Below are positions 46,991 to 58,310 of a stretch of 64,000 bases of DNA, piece after piece. The translations under genes and the position numbers were made by a program. The DNA is from Erythroxylum novogranatense (Eukaryota > Streptophyta > Magnoliopsida > Malpighiales > Erythroxylaceae): positions 50,943,414-51,007,413 of the forward strand of contig CM057230.1 of NCBI GenBank assembly GCA_029891385.1, read 5' to 3'. The notes under the pieces are model-generated. The model was not told where the DNA came from. It saw only the letters and a program-made list of their open reading frames with translations, and searched no databases. Within the stretch, counting starts at the first letter, position 1; every line of letters starts with the position of its first letter.

Positions 46991-47949
46991 ATAATATTAA
47001 TATTAATATTATAACTATTTAAAATATTTTCATAATAATAATAATAATGTTTTCCTATATATTATTATTAATATTGTTAGGATTCTTATTATTATTTTCC
47101 TACTTATTACTATTATTATCATCGGTTTATTGTTTTATTATTATTAATCTCCTACTTACTATTATTATTATCCTTTATTTATCTATTTATTTATTTTTAT
47201 TCCTAATTTTATGAATCATTCAAAACAATCTCTAATTCCAACTCGCATCAGTTAAATCTACTGGCCTTATCATTAAAGGGAATAATTTGTTTAAGATTTT
47301 CCAGTCTTGAGATATTGTATAGGGATCCTAAGCTAATTTAAAAATCATTCAAAAATTAAATCCTTTCTTTATTATCAATTATAAATTTGATAACCTAGTT
47401 TACTTCCATCCTTAGCTTGATAGTTTAGTTAAAATACCAAGAATTTGAGGGCTTATACTTTATGTACTAGAAGCTTTGATCTTTGATAATGAAAGTGTGA
47501 ACTTATGTGACCATATAGATTGAGCATTTGTGAAAAGCTTCCATATTTTTGTTTCTAAGAACATTAAATTAGTGACTTTCATAGAGAGAGCCTTTATTCA
47601 AATGGTTAGTTCTCTTCCCGATTGCATCGAAGAGAGGATGACACTGATAATAGGGAAATCTTTTTTTTTTTCCAAATTTGTAAATGCCTAGGTGCTTGAA
47701 AGGTAAGTTTTAGTATGGTGGGCCAGTGATAGGTGAGAAATGAGCAGTCTGGCTTGACGAGTTAGCTTAAATGTACAAGGATTTTTCAACTTATTCATAG
47801 ATAAACTAGGTGTTGAATAAGTTGAGAATCCATAAGTAAATGGACTAAGTTTAGATTTACACCAGTAAATTGAAGTAAGTCACCTTTAAAAGTAAGGATA
47901 AACGACTTCATTTTCTCACAACTATGGTGGTGCTTAAACTTATAATCTT
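46991..47949. other. Decayed DNA, no clear gene
   Basis: AT-rich with ATT-type runs to about 47200. The rest may be the downstream part of the minus-strand LINE relic (ORF2 C-terminus), but I could not confirm a domain. Confidence 0.35.
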
Positions 47950-48450
47950 GGTCATCATATTAGATATTAGTCTTATTATAACTTAAATGTATAATGAGAA
48001 AAAATAAGGCAAGATATGATCTCCTTAAAATAGACCTTTAGCTCTTTAGAAGGAATGAATGGCATCATCATTAACCAAGATAGAAAAAGAAGTTGTGCAA
48101 ATACAAATTTGAATGTGTCACAAACTGATCTAGGAAATTAAAAGCAACTAAAGTGTCCAATATGAATCTTTAATTCACTAAATCAAATATCTTATTGAAG
48201 TGTATCTTCATTTAGTAACTTCTCATTTATTTCTAAAAAAGTTCTTAAAACAAGCAGTATATTATCTCCAATACTCTCTCCCTTAAAAATGCACCTTGGC
48301 TCACATTAGTAAGTCTTTCTAGTGTAGCTTTAAGAAGATCAGCGAGCATTCTTTATATAATTTTGTAGATGATATTATAGTAAGAGATGAGCTTATAATC
48401 ATTCAGTAAATAACGAGGCTCACAAATTTCTTGTTTAATTTCTTAAGTAT
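47950..48450 (-). pseudogene. L1-type reverse transcriptase relic
   Basis: Minus-strand reading with stops shows the central RT: NYKLISYYNIIYKIICRMLA and TNVSQGAFLRERVLEIIYC, then FNKIFDLVN followed (after a stop in place of tryptophan) by FILDTLVAFNF. This is the normal order in plant L1 RT. At least six stops. Ends are not definable. Confidence 0.6.
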
Positions 48451-48603
48451 GAAGCCTAAGGAGAAAAAAATTGGAACTACACAGGAGATAAGTTTTCAAG
48501 TCAAATAACAAGTTTTCAAGAAAACGAAGGCATTTAAGCCATTTAAACTTGGTTCCTTTTTAGGGTAAAGGCTGAATAATGCTTATTTAACATCTAATGC
48601 ACT

Positions 48604-48960
48604 AAACAAGTTCTTTTTTTTGAAAGGTAAATAAGTAATTGTATTAATTTAAAAGTGAACAATTGAAATGTACACTTAACAACTATTGAAAAATGGTTAG
48701 CCAATTCAAGTTCCATACTACCATTGATATATTTTGACTAAGGCCTTCCTAAGAGTTTCCAAAGTGCAGTATAAGACTTCATTGATTTACATAATCAAAG
48801 ACGAGTACAAAACTGAAGTAGCTTTTAAGTCTTTCCTCTTTACTATAATTGCCATTCGAAGTTTAAGAAAAATATATGCTAACTTGCTTTTATTTCTAAC
48901 AAGCTTTTCTTTTTTAAAATGTTAATTTAATTAATCCATAAAGGTTGAGTAAAAGTTATA
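48604..48960 (-). mobile_element. Possible LINE 3' end, minus strand
   Basis: On the minus strand the sequence runs to ACAATTACTTATTTACCTTT and then an A-run with one C-interrupted base at about 48620-48607, the look of an L1 3' end with poly(A). No coding part. It sits next to the RT relic but may be a separate insertion. Confidence 0.35.
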
Positions 48961-49690
48961 CAATAAGGTTCAAAAAATATAGCTTGGTGTTGTAATGCGA
49001 GCGCAAGAGATGCATAGATTGATGATGGTCAGTTTGTGACTCCTTGAATGAATGAAGATGCATAAACTTTATAGAATGATGAAGATTTCTTAATTCTTTT
49101 GGTTCGGCTATGATGTTCTTCAATAGGACAAAATTAACACAATTGAAAAGAAAGGGATATGTAAGGAATTCACTCCTAATAAACCTCATGGAAACCGGTT
49201 CCAAGTAATTTAAATGATGATAATTAATTATAAGAAATTGAACCAAACAAACACACCACAATTTTGACGAAATTGATAAGTGAATTGTTGATTCCTAATG
49301 TAACAAGAACAAGAGGTGAGAATCCTCACTTTGTGGCATACGGCAACACAAGAATAATCTGATCTCCAAGTTGTCTTTCCCTAATCCTGAAGAGGGTATT
49401 TATACCTAGGTCAAATAATAAAAGACTTGGGCCAAGAAAATAAATGGAAGCCCAAAATAAATAAACCATAGAACAAGTTCAAAATAGAATAATAAAAACA
49501 TGCCTAGGCCTAGTCCGACGCGCTAAGTTTGATCATAGACGTCCCTCTCCTCTTGGGCTTAAGTAATAATGCGTAGCCCGATACAATGGTCTTCAAGTCC
49601 TAAAATAGTCCAATCCAAGGATTTGAGATAAATGAATCAATTTGGACTGTGATTCAAATAACTTTCCTCTAATAGGCTTCGTGCACTCTA
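48961..49690 (-). other. Possible 3' end or LTR region of the split gypsy element
   Basis: Downstream of the integrase remnant on the minus strand. It contains a TATA-like TATAAATACCCTC near 49395 and Leu/Phe-poor, non-coding sequence. Such a TATA placement is usual in gypsy LTRs, but I found no matching partner at 61347-64000, so LTR status is unproven. Confidence 0.35.
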
Positions 49691-49703
49691 TCCTCTCCAC
49701 AAA

Positions 49704-50940
49704 TTAGCCCACATGTGTATAAAGAGCCTCCTTGATTCTCTCGATCGTAGCTTTGGACATAGGTCTAACTGAAATGACGAGCTCGCCCCCTTCACGCACT
49801 CCATCTCTATGGTGGCCCTTGCTCCTACTCACATTAGTCCCTCCCTCCTCAAGAAGACTCGTCATCGAATCTGAATCCATATCAAAAGGATAAAGATTAG
49901 TAATATTAAAAGTTACAGAAACAAAATACTCACCTGGAAGGCCAATCTTGTAGGCATTGTCATTTATCTTCTCTAACACTTGGAACGGATCATCACCCCT
50001 AGATCCAACTTGGCTTTCCACTGGGTAGGAAACCTCTCATTCCTCAAATGCACCCAAACCTAACCTCCAGGATTAAAAGTTACCAACTTTCGCCCTTTGT
50101 TGGCTTGCTTCGCATACACCATGTTTCTATGCTTAATGTGCTGTCTCGCATTCGCATGCAAGTCCCTAACCATCTTGACTTTCCTCTTGCCATCTATACA
50201 GGACAACTCATACAAGGGTAAACATACCAAATCCAAGACAATCAAAGGATTAAAACCATATACAAGCTCAAAAGGTGAATAACCTATGGTGGAATACACA
50301 CATTTATTATATGCAAACTCAATAAATGGCAAACAATCTTCTTAAGTTTTCAAAATTTTATCAACTATAACACGCAACAAGGTATCTAAGGTTCTATTAA
50401 CAACCTTAGTCTGTCCATTTGTCTGTGAATGACAAGTAGTATAATAAAGCAATTTAGTACCTAACTTTCCCCACAGAACATGTTAAAAAATGGCTAAAAA
50501 ATTTAACGTCTTTATCCAAAACAACAGACCTAGGAATATGATGCAATCTAACAATATCCCTAAAGAATAAATTAGCTACAAACACAACATCATCAGTCTT
50601 ATGGCATGCAATGAAATGCACCATCTTACTAAATCGATTAACAACAACAAAGATGTTATAATACCCTTTCTTTGTTTTAGGCATTCCTAAAATAAAATCT
50701 ATAGAAATATCAACCCAAGGTTCAGTAGGGACTGGTAAAGGGGTATACAATCCATGTGATTTAATAGTAGATTTTGCCTGTTTGTATGTAATACAATTGG
50801 CATATACACGCTCAACATCCTTACGCATACTAGACTAATAGAAAAATTCAAGCAAAATATTCAAAGTTTTAGTAGCCCCAAAATAATCCATCAAACTACC
50901 ACTATGGGCCTCATGCATAAATAAAGCACGTACGTAGTGT
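49704..50940 (-). pseudogene. Ty3/gypsy integrase, distal half of a split gag-pol
   Basis: Minus strand from 50940: a LFMHEAHSGSLMDYFG zinc-binding remnant, then MRKDVERVYANCITYKQAKS (second zinc-binding Cys pair), the core with WVDISIDFILG (first Asp) and VVLDKDVKFFSHF (second Asp), the SPFELVYGFNPL block at 50060-50332, and a C-terminal part with DDPFQVLEKINDNAYKIGLPGEY-type sequence to 49704. The segment holding the third catalytic residue reads GQTKVVNR near 50405, so the glutamate is replaced by lysine. Stops and shifts occur near 50450 and 50040. Pairs with the RT-RNase H half at 58311-59545. Confidence 0.85.
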
Positions 50941-51227
50941 ATGGTTGCTGTCCTCTTTAGTGGGGACAAATGACAAAACAAAAAAATCTTGTCCCTCTGT
51001 ATGCTTGATTGCTATCCCAAGTGATTTTTGTTTTGTTCCCTGATGAAAAAAATAAAAATTTTTGTTCCTTCTAAAACTGAAAGATAAATTCTTTTGTCTC
51101 CATCTCCGAAATAAAACATATAAACAACTTCCAGAAATACCTCTCCTCCCATATAAGTAAAATTTTTATTATGAATTATATTATTAAACTCATCATCATC
51201 ATCATCGTTGACCATGAAATTTCAATT
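50941..51227. other. Inserted segment of unknown type
   Basis: Lies inside the split pol gene next to the integrase half. No coding content. Contains GTCCCTCTGTATGCTTG and a paired TTTGTTCC/GGAACAAA-like texture, possibly a small element. It ends with an ATC run (51191-51206) like the microsatellite at the other side of the insertion. Confidence 0.35.
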
Positions 51228-51302
51228 CCCGAACCTTTGGTGACAATTTGATTTAGTAATATGAATGATCAAGTGGATGAGTTGATTGAAATGAAGTTAT
51301 AT
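51228..51302 (+). repeat. Inverted stub of the giant LTR's 5' end
   Basis: About 75 bases here (CCCGAACC...GAAGTTATAT) are the reverse complement of 52911-52986, the outermost start of the neighbouring minus-strand LTR, lacking its first few bases. Stub and LTR are tail to tail, separated by 8 bases. Confidence 0.85.
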
Positions 51303-51310
51303 GTGATGAA

Positions 51311-52993
51311 TTCCATACAAGACAACTCATCACATTAAGCCATGTCATTTAAAATTTAATTAAAAGACCAAAATGTCCTTGACTTTACTTTATGCTATTT
51401 TCACTTGCGGGTCTGATTCGCACTATCAATTTGAAGGAATTTATCAAAACTTTCTTCTCGAAAAATGTTCCTCTCAATCATACGAATCCAACGCCACCAA
51501 TCAAGGCTCAATTCGAGCACTACATCAAAAGTTATGCTCAAAATACTGAATATCCATATTCTAACACATTTTCCATGTACGATTATTTTCATCCAAAAGT
51601 TCACATTCTTAATCCCAGAATTGAAACTCGATGTCTTCATAACAATTGTAGCCTTATGTCTCTAGTTTAATTCAAAACAAGAATCGCCTCATTTAGATTC
51701 CCAGATCAAAAGTTATGTTTTAAATACTCTCAGTGTTCCTAATCCAAAATTACACCCTAATCCGAACTTAAATTCAAAATTTAAAGTCTTAGGGCAAAAT
51801 TGATATTTCATGTCTTCATATGATTTGTAGCCCTTGTCTTATCTTTTATTTCTTTAAGAATCACTTCAATCGGATCTCTACAGATCCCGAATTTCACAAA
51901 ACATCGAACTATGCTCGAAAATTTCCGACTCACTTTGATTAAATTAATCACCATCAATTAAATCTCAAAATTCACAAATTTCCTATGAGAATGTAGGGAA
52001 TTGTCTTAAAATCCAACGCCGCAAGAATCAACTCAATCGAATGTCGGACAAAAAGATATGAGCAAAACAAAGGAACAAAGGTCGATTGAGGAGGAAGCAA
52101 GAAAACTAAAGGAGCAAAACGACGTCAGATATGGCTAGATAGTATGCTGCCGCACGGCGATGCGGACATCGCCTCTAGTGACGCGAGCCAAACGCCTGCC
52201 ATCGTTATGGCGATGCGGATATCACCTTAGCGACGCTGAGTTTAACGCCGCCATCGTTATTTACGATGTGGACGCCACCCTAGCGACGGGTACTTCGCTT
52301 TCCATTTTTTTTTCCCACATAAAACTTCCAAAATTCATAACTCTTAATTCCGAACTCCAATTTTGACAAACTTAGTCTCTATAGAAAGCTTGAGGGAAGC
52401 TCTAAATCTTCCACGAAGGAAATAAACATCAATTCGACTCCTACGGGAGTCCATTTTTCGGTCAAAGATGCTATCTTCTAATAATCTTGCTAAAACCACA
52501 ATATAGACTTGTAAAATCATAACTTATTATTCCGAGATCAAAAATTACATACTTTATATCAAATAAAGATCAAATCAAATCCTTCAACTTTCATGAAGAA
52601 CATCAAAGCTCAATTAACCTCTAACTAGGTTAATTTCTCAGTCAAAGATTCAGTCATCATAATTAAAGTCAAAAGTCAACCTTATCAAACATAAACTTTG
52701 ACTGATCATAACTTTCACTCCCAATATCGAAAAATTGCAAACTTTATGTTTACAGAAAGCTCTTAACATAATCTACAAGTTTCATGTATATCACTTTATC
52801 AAATTTTGCCTCAAACAAAAGTCAACTCTCAAAGTCAAACATGCTCTCTCCAAAAAGTCAAACATTCTAAATCATTCAAATTTTCACACTTTTTCTTTTT
52901 AATTCTTGCTATATAACTTCATTTCAATCAACTCATCCACTTGATCATTCATATTACTAAATCAAATTGTCACTCAAGGTTCGGGGTCCAACA
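51311..52993 (-). repeat. Truncated 3' LTR of the giant-LTR element
   Basis: Aligns with 56129-57829. Homology stops at TTCCATAC (51311) against TTCCATAC (56129). It keeps a decayed copy of the 52-bp GC-rich units near 52150-52290, where many CpG sites have changed to TpG or CpA. Confidence 0.9.
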
Positions 52994-53011
52994 TTTCTTC
53001 CCCTCTTAAAA
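52994..53011 (-). promoter_or_regulatory. Polypurine tract of the giant-LTR element
   Basis: TTTTAAGAGGGGAAGAAA on the minus strand directly precedes the 3' LTR start TGTTGGACCCCG. Classic plus-strand primer position. Confidence 0.85.
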
Positions 53012-53551
53012 GAATTTCGTCTTTGAAATTCACACTTTCTTAAACTCCAAGTAACCCATTCTTGCATAAATTTCTTTCTAAACAAAGATTATCAAGCACT
53101 TTCTTACTAATTTCTTTCCAAAACTCACAATCAATTACTTTTTTCATCAAATTTACTCATCATACATATTCTCAATCTCTCCCCAAAATTCTCAATTCTT
53201 GATTCACATACCAGCCATATCATATAGTCCTATCATCAAATTCATCTTTCTAATATTTCTCAGTATCAAAATCAATCATCCTAATTTATCATGCATTTCG
53301 AATCTCAATTTCATGAACTCTTTCCTTAAATTGCTCAAAATTCTTATCATCTTCATCAAATAATCACTTTTATTCAGCACATAATTCATGACAAATCATT
53401 CCTATCAATTTCACATTCCTAAAGTCATTCATACTTCTTTCATCAAAATCAAATGATCACTTAGCATATCCTCACAAATTCACTCTTATCTTTACAAACT
53501 CTTATCAATTCCTTATTCATACTCATACGCCCAAGTAAGATCATATTACTG

Positions 53552-53564
53552 GGCTCTGATACCA
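53552..53564 (-). promoter_or_regulatory. Primer binding site of the giant-LTR element, initiator tRNA-Met
   Basis: TGGTATCAGAGCC on the minus strand lies four bases after the LTR end (GGGTCTCAACA). Intact match to the usual plant initiator tRNA-Met site. Confidence 0.9.
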
Positions 53565-53568
53565 TAAA

Positions 53569-56500
53569 TGTTGAGACCCGATCCGAGAACCGGATCCCAA
53601 CCGGAAAAGCGAAAGAACGGAGAAAACGAAACAACCGAAGCGAAATCAAAGCAGAAGCAAAGCGAATGCGGAAACAAACACTTAGCAAAACGGATCCGAC
53701 ATCCGACAATAATCAGGAATCGGAAACAAAAAAAAGTGGAAGCCAATAACTAATCGAATCAAACGAATAGATTTCGAAGCGAAACGAAATCAAGCAGAAC
53801 ACATCTGACATTCAGAAACAATAATCAAAGAAAACTTATCGAATGAACATAATCGCGTTGGAAACCCTAAGACGTTCCAAAATCCGGTATAATTTTTTTT
53901 TCTTCTTATACTCATTTATCAAACTCATACAAAGAAATCTTATATCCTTTTTCCTAGGAAATTCTTTCTCATGCGAAATCTCAAAACTTAACCATATTCT
54001 TACACATTGGTATTAATCCCAAAAATGATATTCATACTAATTTTATCAAAATTTCGCAAGATAACTACCGCCTTAATCCTAACCCAAACCTGCAAAGTGT
54101 TCAAAATACACTTCTAAAGGCCCAAACAATCATACACACATCAAAATCAACCGACCCTCCGTCCGGATCTCAAAGCAGATAAACACAAACCTATTTCTAA
54201 ACTGCTTCAAATTGAAATTCAATCCACTAGTCTCATCAATCAAACTCATTCCCAGAATCAAACATAAATATATATTCCAAAAATCATACACAAATTTCAC
54301 AATCATTCACAATTCTCAACTTTATACACAAATACATTTTTCCCAAACTTATCTAAAGCCATATACATATCCATACTCAAATTTAGATTACTCAAACTCT
54401 AACTTATACAAATGTCGAAACTGACGTCTTCACATTCTTTCATCCGATCTCCGTCAAACCCGGAGATGGGGATGAAAGGGGGTGAGCTCTAAGCTCGTGG
54501 ATAACACATTTATAAAGTGACAAATAAGCCGAAATCATTTTTCATAATCTTTCGCCAAAAGGGCTAATTTTTCAAACTTTACAATTTTTCAAACAATTTC
54601 CTCAAACCCTTTTTTTTTTACATTTTTCAACTTTTCATAGTCATCTTACTTTTTCTTATTTTTTCAAAATTCTCAATTTTCATAAATATGAATGCAACAT
54701 ACGTAAACAAAATTGAAAATACATAACATATCGAATGGTCTGCTAGGTCCAACAGAACGCATCGCATAGCCAGCAGAGCGGTCTTCAGGCAATCAGTGAA
54801 TAAACGTGATTACACTCTCCAAGATAATGGTCTAGTGTAGCCGTGAAGGAGTCCAAAATCGAGCTTCGTGCCACTAATGGGGGCAGCCGGAGAAGGCTAT
54901 ACATAGAGACAAATAATGACTCACCAAAGGACCTACCAAACCCACATAACACATATCGAAAACGGAAATTCAAATTGCCCAAGGCACTTTCCAAAATTTT
55001 ACTTTTCTAACATTATTTCATCAACTTAAAACAATCTCACAAATTCACACATATCATATAATTCAATTAATTCAATCAATCAATAATTACAACAATATGC
55101 ATAATTATCAATGCGACACAACAAATACAGCTTTAAATTTCTAACGATTTAGCAAATCATTTAAATCAATGAATTTAAGCTTGTAATAATTTTCAGAAAT
55201 CACTTAGGAATCATAATTTCAAACCTTAAAACAATTCTTATTTTCAAACATTTCCAAAAACAATAAATGATCAAAATTTCAAACTTTTGCTTTCTTTTAA
55301 TTTTTCAAAATTCGTATTAAGCTTACAAATCAAAATATAAATATGCTACCCACCTCGAAATGACGCTAGGAACTTGTTCCAAGTTCCAAATTGATCCTTG
55401 CTTCTTTCCTTCTTTCAAATAAAAATGACCTAAGCAATAATCACCCAAATTCTACATCATAAATTGCGTAAATCTCATAAAACATAATTTCTTCAAAATT
55501 GATTCCATATTTCATCAATTCATGCTATTTTTGATAATTCTACACCTTTAATTCACAAAATTTGAGAAAAACCCCCAAATCTCTAATTTGGCCTAAACTC
55601 CCAATTTACAATTTTTCAAATTAAATTTCACCTAAAGCACAAACATCAAAATTAATTTAGGATATCTCAAATTCATCACTAATTCAAGCCATCTAAATCA
55701 TCAATTTCAAAAACCCCCAAATTTTACTATTCATCATCTTCCTCACTAAGCTTTCTCTCTCTAAAATCTTCCATAACCAAAATTAACTCATCAATCACAA
55801 AATAAAACTCATAGCACAAAAACCCACATCATTTCTAATGATTATAAACCAAAAATTTAACCAAAACTCAAAATCCAAATTTTTTTCCTTACCTCTTTCT
55901 CCTTCAAATTCGAAATTTCTTGGTTCCCAAAGCAAGCTTCCTTCATTCTCCATCCTTTTCCTTCTTGGAAGAATCCCAAAAGCCTTAAAAATTAAGTAGA
56001 AAAATCAAAACTACGTTTTCTCTTTCTTTTCTTTCACCATATACGAGCTTCTCCTTTCTCTTCTTCTTATTTCTTTCTTCTCTTCCTTTAAAATCGATTT
56101 TCACTCTTCTTTTTAAAACTCCAGACTCTTCCATACACGACAACTCATCACATTAAGCCATGTCATTTAAAATTTAATTAAAAGACCAAAATGCCCTTGA
56201 CTTTACTTTATACTATTTTCACTTGCGGGTCTGATTCGCACTATCAATTTGAAGGAATTTATCAAAACTTCCTTATCAAAAAATGTTCCTCTCAATCATA
56301 CAAATCCAACGCCACCGACCGCGCTCAATTCTGAGCACTACATCAAAAGTTATGCGCAAAACAGTTTGGGAATATCCATATTCTAACACATTTTCCATGT
56401 GCGATTATTTCCGTCCAAAAGTTCACATTCTTAATCCCAGAATTGAAACTCGATGTCTTCATAACAATTGTAGCCTTATGTCTCTAGTTTAATTCAAAAC

Positions 56501-57829
56501 AAGAATCGCCTCATTTAGATTCCCAGATCAAAAGTTATGCTTAAAATACTCTCAGGTGTTCCTAATCCAAAAATTACACCCTAATCCGAACTTAAATTCA
56601 AAAATTAAAAGTCTTAGGGGCAAAATTGATATTTCATGTCTTCATATGATTTGTAGCCCCTTGTCTTATCTTTATTTTGCCTCAAGAATCACTTTAATCG
56701 GATCTCTACAGATCCCGAAGTTCACAAAATACTGAACTATGCTCGAAACATTTCCCGACTCACTTTGATTAAATTAATCACCATCAATTAAATCTCAAAA
56801 ATTCACAAATTTCCCATGAGAATGTAGGGAATTGTCTTACAAATCCAACGCCGCAAGAATCAACTCAATCGGATGTCGGACGGAAAAGATATGAGCAAAA
56901 CAGTGAACAAAGGTCGGATTGGAGGAGGAAGCAAGAAAACTAAAGGAGCAAAACGACGTTGTATTATGGCGAGGATAGGGCGCGGTCGCTACGGCGATGC
57001 GGACATTGCCCTAGTGACGCGAGCCAAACGCCCGCCATCGCTACGGCGATGCGGACATCGCCCTAGCGACGCGAGCCGAACGCTCGCCATCGCTACGGCG
57101 ATGCGGACGTCACCCTAGCGACGGGGTACTTCATTTTCCATTTTTTTTCACATAAAACTTCCAAAATTCATAACTCTTAATCCCGAATTCTAATTTTGAC
57201 AAACTTAGTCTCTATAGAAAGTTTGAGGGAAGCTCTAAATCTTCCACAAAGGACATAAACATCAATTCGACTCCTACGGGAGTCCATTTTTTGGTCAAAG
57301 ATGCTATCTTCTAATAATCTTGCTAAAACCACAATATAGACTTGTAAAAATCATAACTTATTATTCCGAGATCAAAAAATTACATACTTTATATCGAAAT
57401 AAAGATCAAATCAAATCCTTCAACTTTCATGAAGAACATCAAAGCTCAATTAACCTCTAACTAGGTTAATTTCTCAGTCAAAGATTCAGTCATCATAATT
57501 AAAGTCAAAAGTCAACCTTATCAAACATAAACTTTGACTGATCATAACTTTCACTCCCAATATCGAAAAATTGCAAACTTTATGTCTACAGAAAGCTCTT
57601 AACATAATCTACAAGTTTCATGTAGATTACTTTATCAAATTTTGCCTCAAACAAAAGTCAACTCTCAAAGTCAAATATGCTCTCTCCAAAAAGTCAAACA
57701 TTCTAAATCATTCAAATTTTCACACTTTTTCTTTTTAATTCTTGCTATATAACTTCATTTCAATCAACTCATCCACTTGATCATTCATATTACTAAATCA
57801 AATTGTCACTCAAGGTTCGAGGTCCAACA
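53569..57829 (-). repeat. 5' LTR of the giant-LTR element, 4261 bp
   Basis: Minus-strand TGTTGGACCTCGAACC at 57829 to GGGTCTCAACA at 53569. Internal landmarks are three GC-rich 52-bp units, a GGGGGTGAGCTCTAAGCTCG segment near 54479 that also occurs, diverged, near 61720, and repeated modules with AACTTTCATGAAGA-like words. Open frames inside have no recognisable product. The lower 2.56 kb has no partner in the truncated 3' LTR, so its assignment to the LTR rests on the primer site. Confidence 0.75.
56988..57130. repeat. GC-rich 52-bp tandem units in the LTR
   Basis: Units start at 56988, 57040 and 57092 with GCTACGGCGATGCGGAC, about 2.7 copies, each with a CCTAGCGACG-type segment. It forms a CpG island-like patch in otherwise AT-rich DNA and may be an LTR promoter or enhancer repeat. 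Confidence 0.9.
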
Positions 57830-57851
57830 ATCATCATCATCATCATCATCA

Positions 57852-57900
<49 letters not shown>

Positions 57901-58101
57901 TACTACTACTACTACTACTATTATTACTACTACTACTACTACTACTATTACTATTATTATTAATTTTATTATACAAAATTAATTTTCTTCTTCTTCTTAT
58001 TATTATTAGTAGTAGTAGTAGTAGTAGAGTAGTATCATCATCATCATCATCATCATTAACATCATCATCATCATCATCATTATCATCATCATCATTATCA
58101 A

Positions 58102-58187
<86 letters not shown>

Positions 58188-58280
58188 ATAAATTTTGTGC
58201 TTATTATTATTATTATTATTGTTATTATTATTATTAATTTATTATTATTATTATTATAACAAAATTTGTATTTATTATTA
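57830..58280. repeat. Compound triplet microsatellite, about 445 bp
   Basis: Successive blocks of (ATC)n, (ATT)n, (ACT)n, (CTT)n, (AGT)n, (ATC)n and again long (ATT)n, nearly all in one triplet register. It starts at the outer end of the giant LTR and ends at the broken pol gene. The long homopolymeric Leu/Ser/Ile/Asn frames are artefacts. Confidence 0.95.
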
Positions 58281-58310
58281 TTATTATTTATTATAAAAGC
58301 GGTAAAGAAC

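Larger units (their letters stand above)
51311..57829 (-). mobile_element. Non-autonomous Ty3/gypsy element with giant LTR and mini internal region
   Basis: Minus-strand order: 5' LTR 57829-53569 (4261 bp), primer site 53564-53552, about 540 bp of non-coding AT-rich DNA, polypurine tract 53011-52994, and a 3' LTR of which only the first 1683 bp remain (52993-51311). The LTR copies match over their whole shared length with small indels. The polypurine region, with GACGAAATTCTTTTAAGAGG just before the LTR, is typical of Del/Tekay-like chromoviruses, as are the long LTRs. No gag or pol fragment exists between the primer site and the tract. It inserted, probably within a triplet-repeat context, into the pol gene of another gypsy element. 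Confidence 0.8.

Noticed and set aside
53461..53753. Overlapping open frames on both strands with Lys/Glu-rich or Phe-rich content
   Set aside because: They lie across the LTR end and primer site of the giant-LTR element and have no recognisable content.
56873..57118. 81-codon frame with repeated basic segments
   Set aside because: It is a translation of the GC-rich 52-bp LTR repeats.
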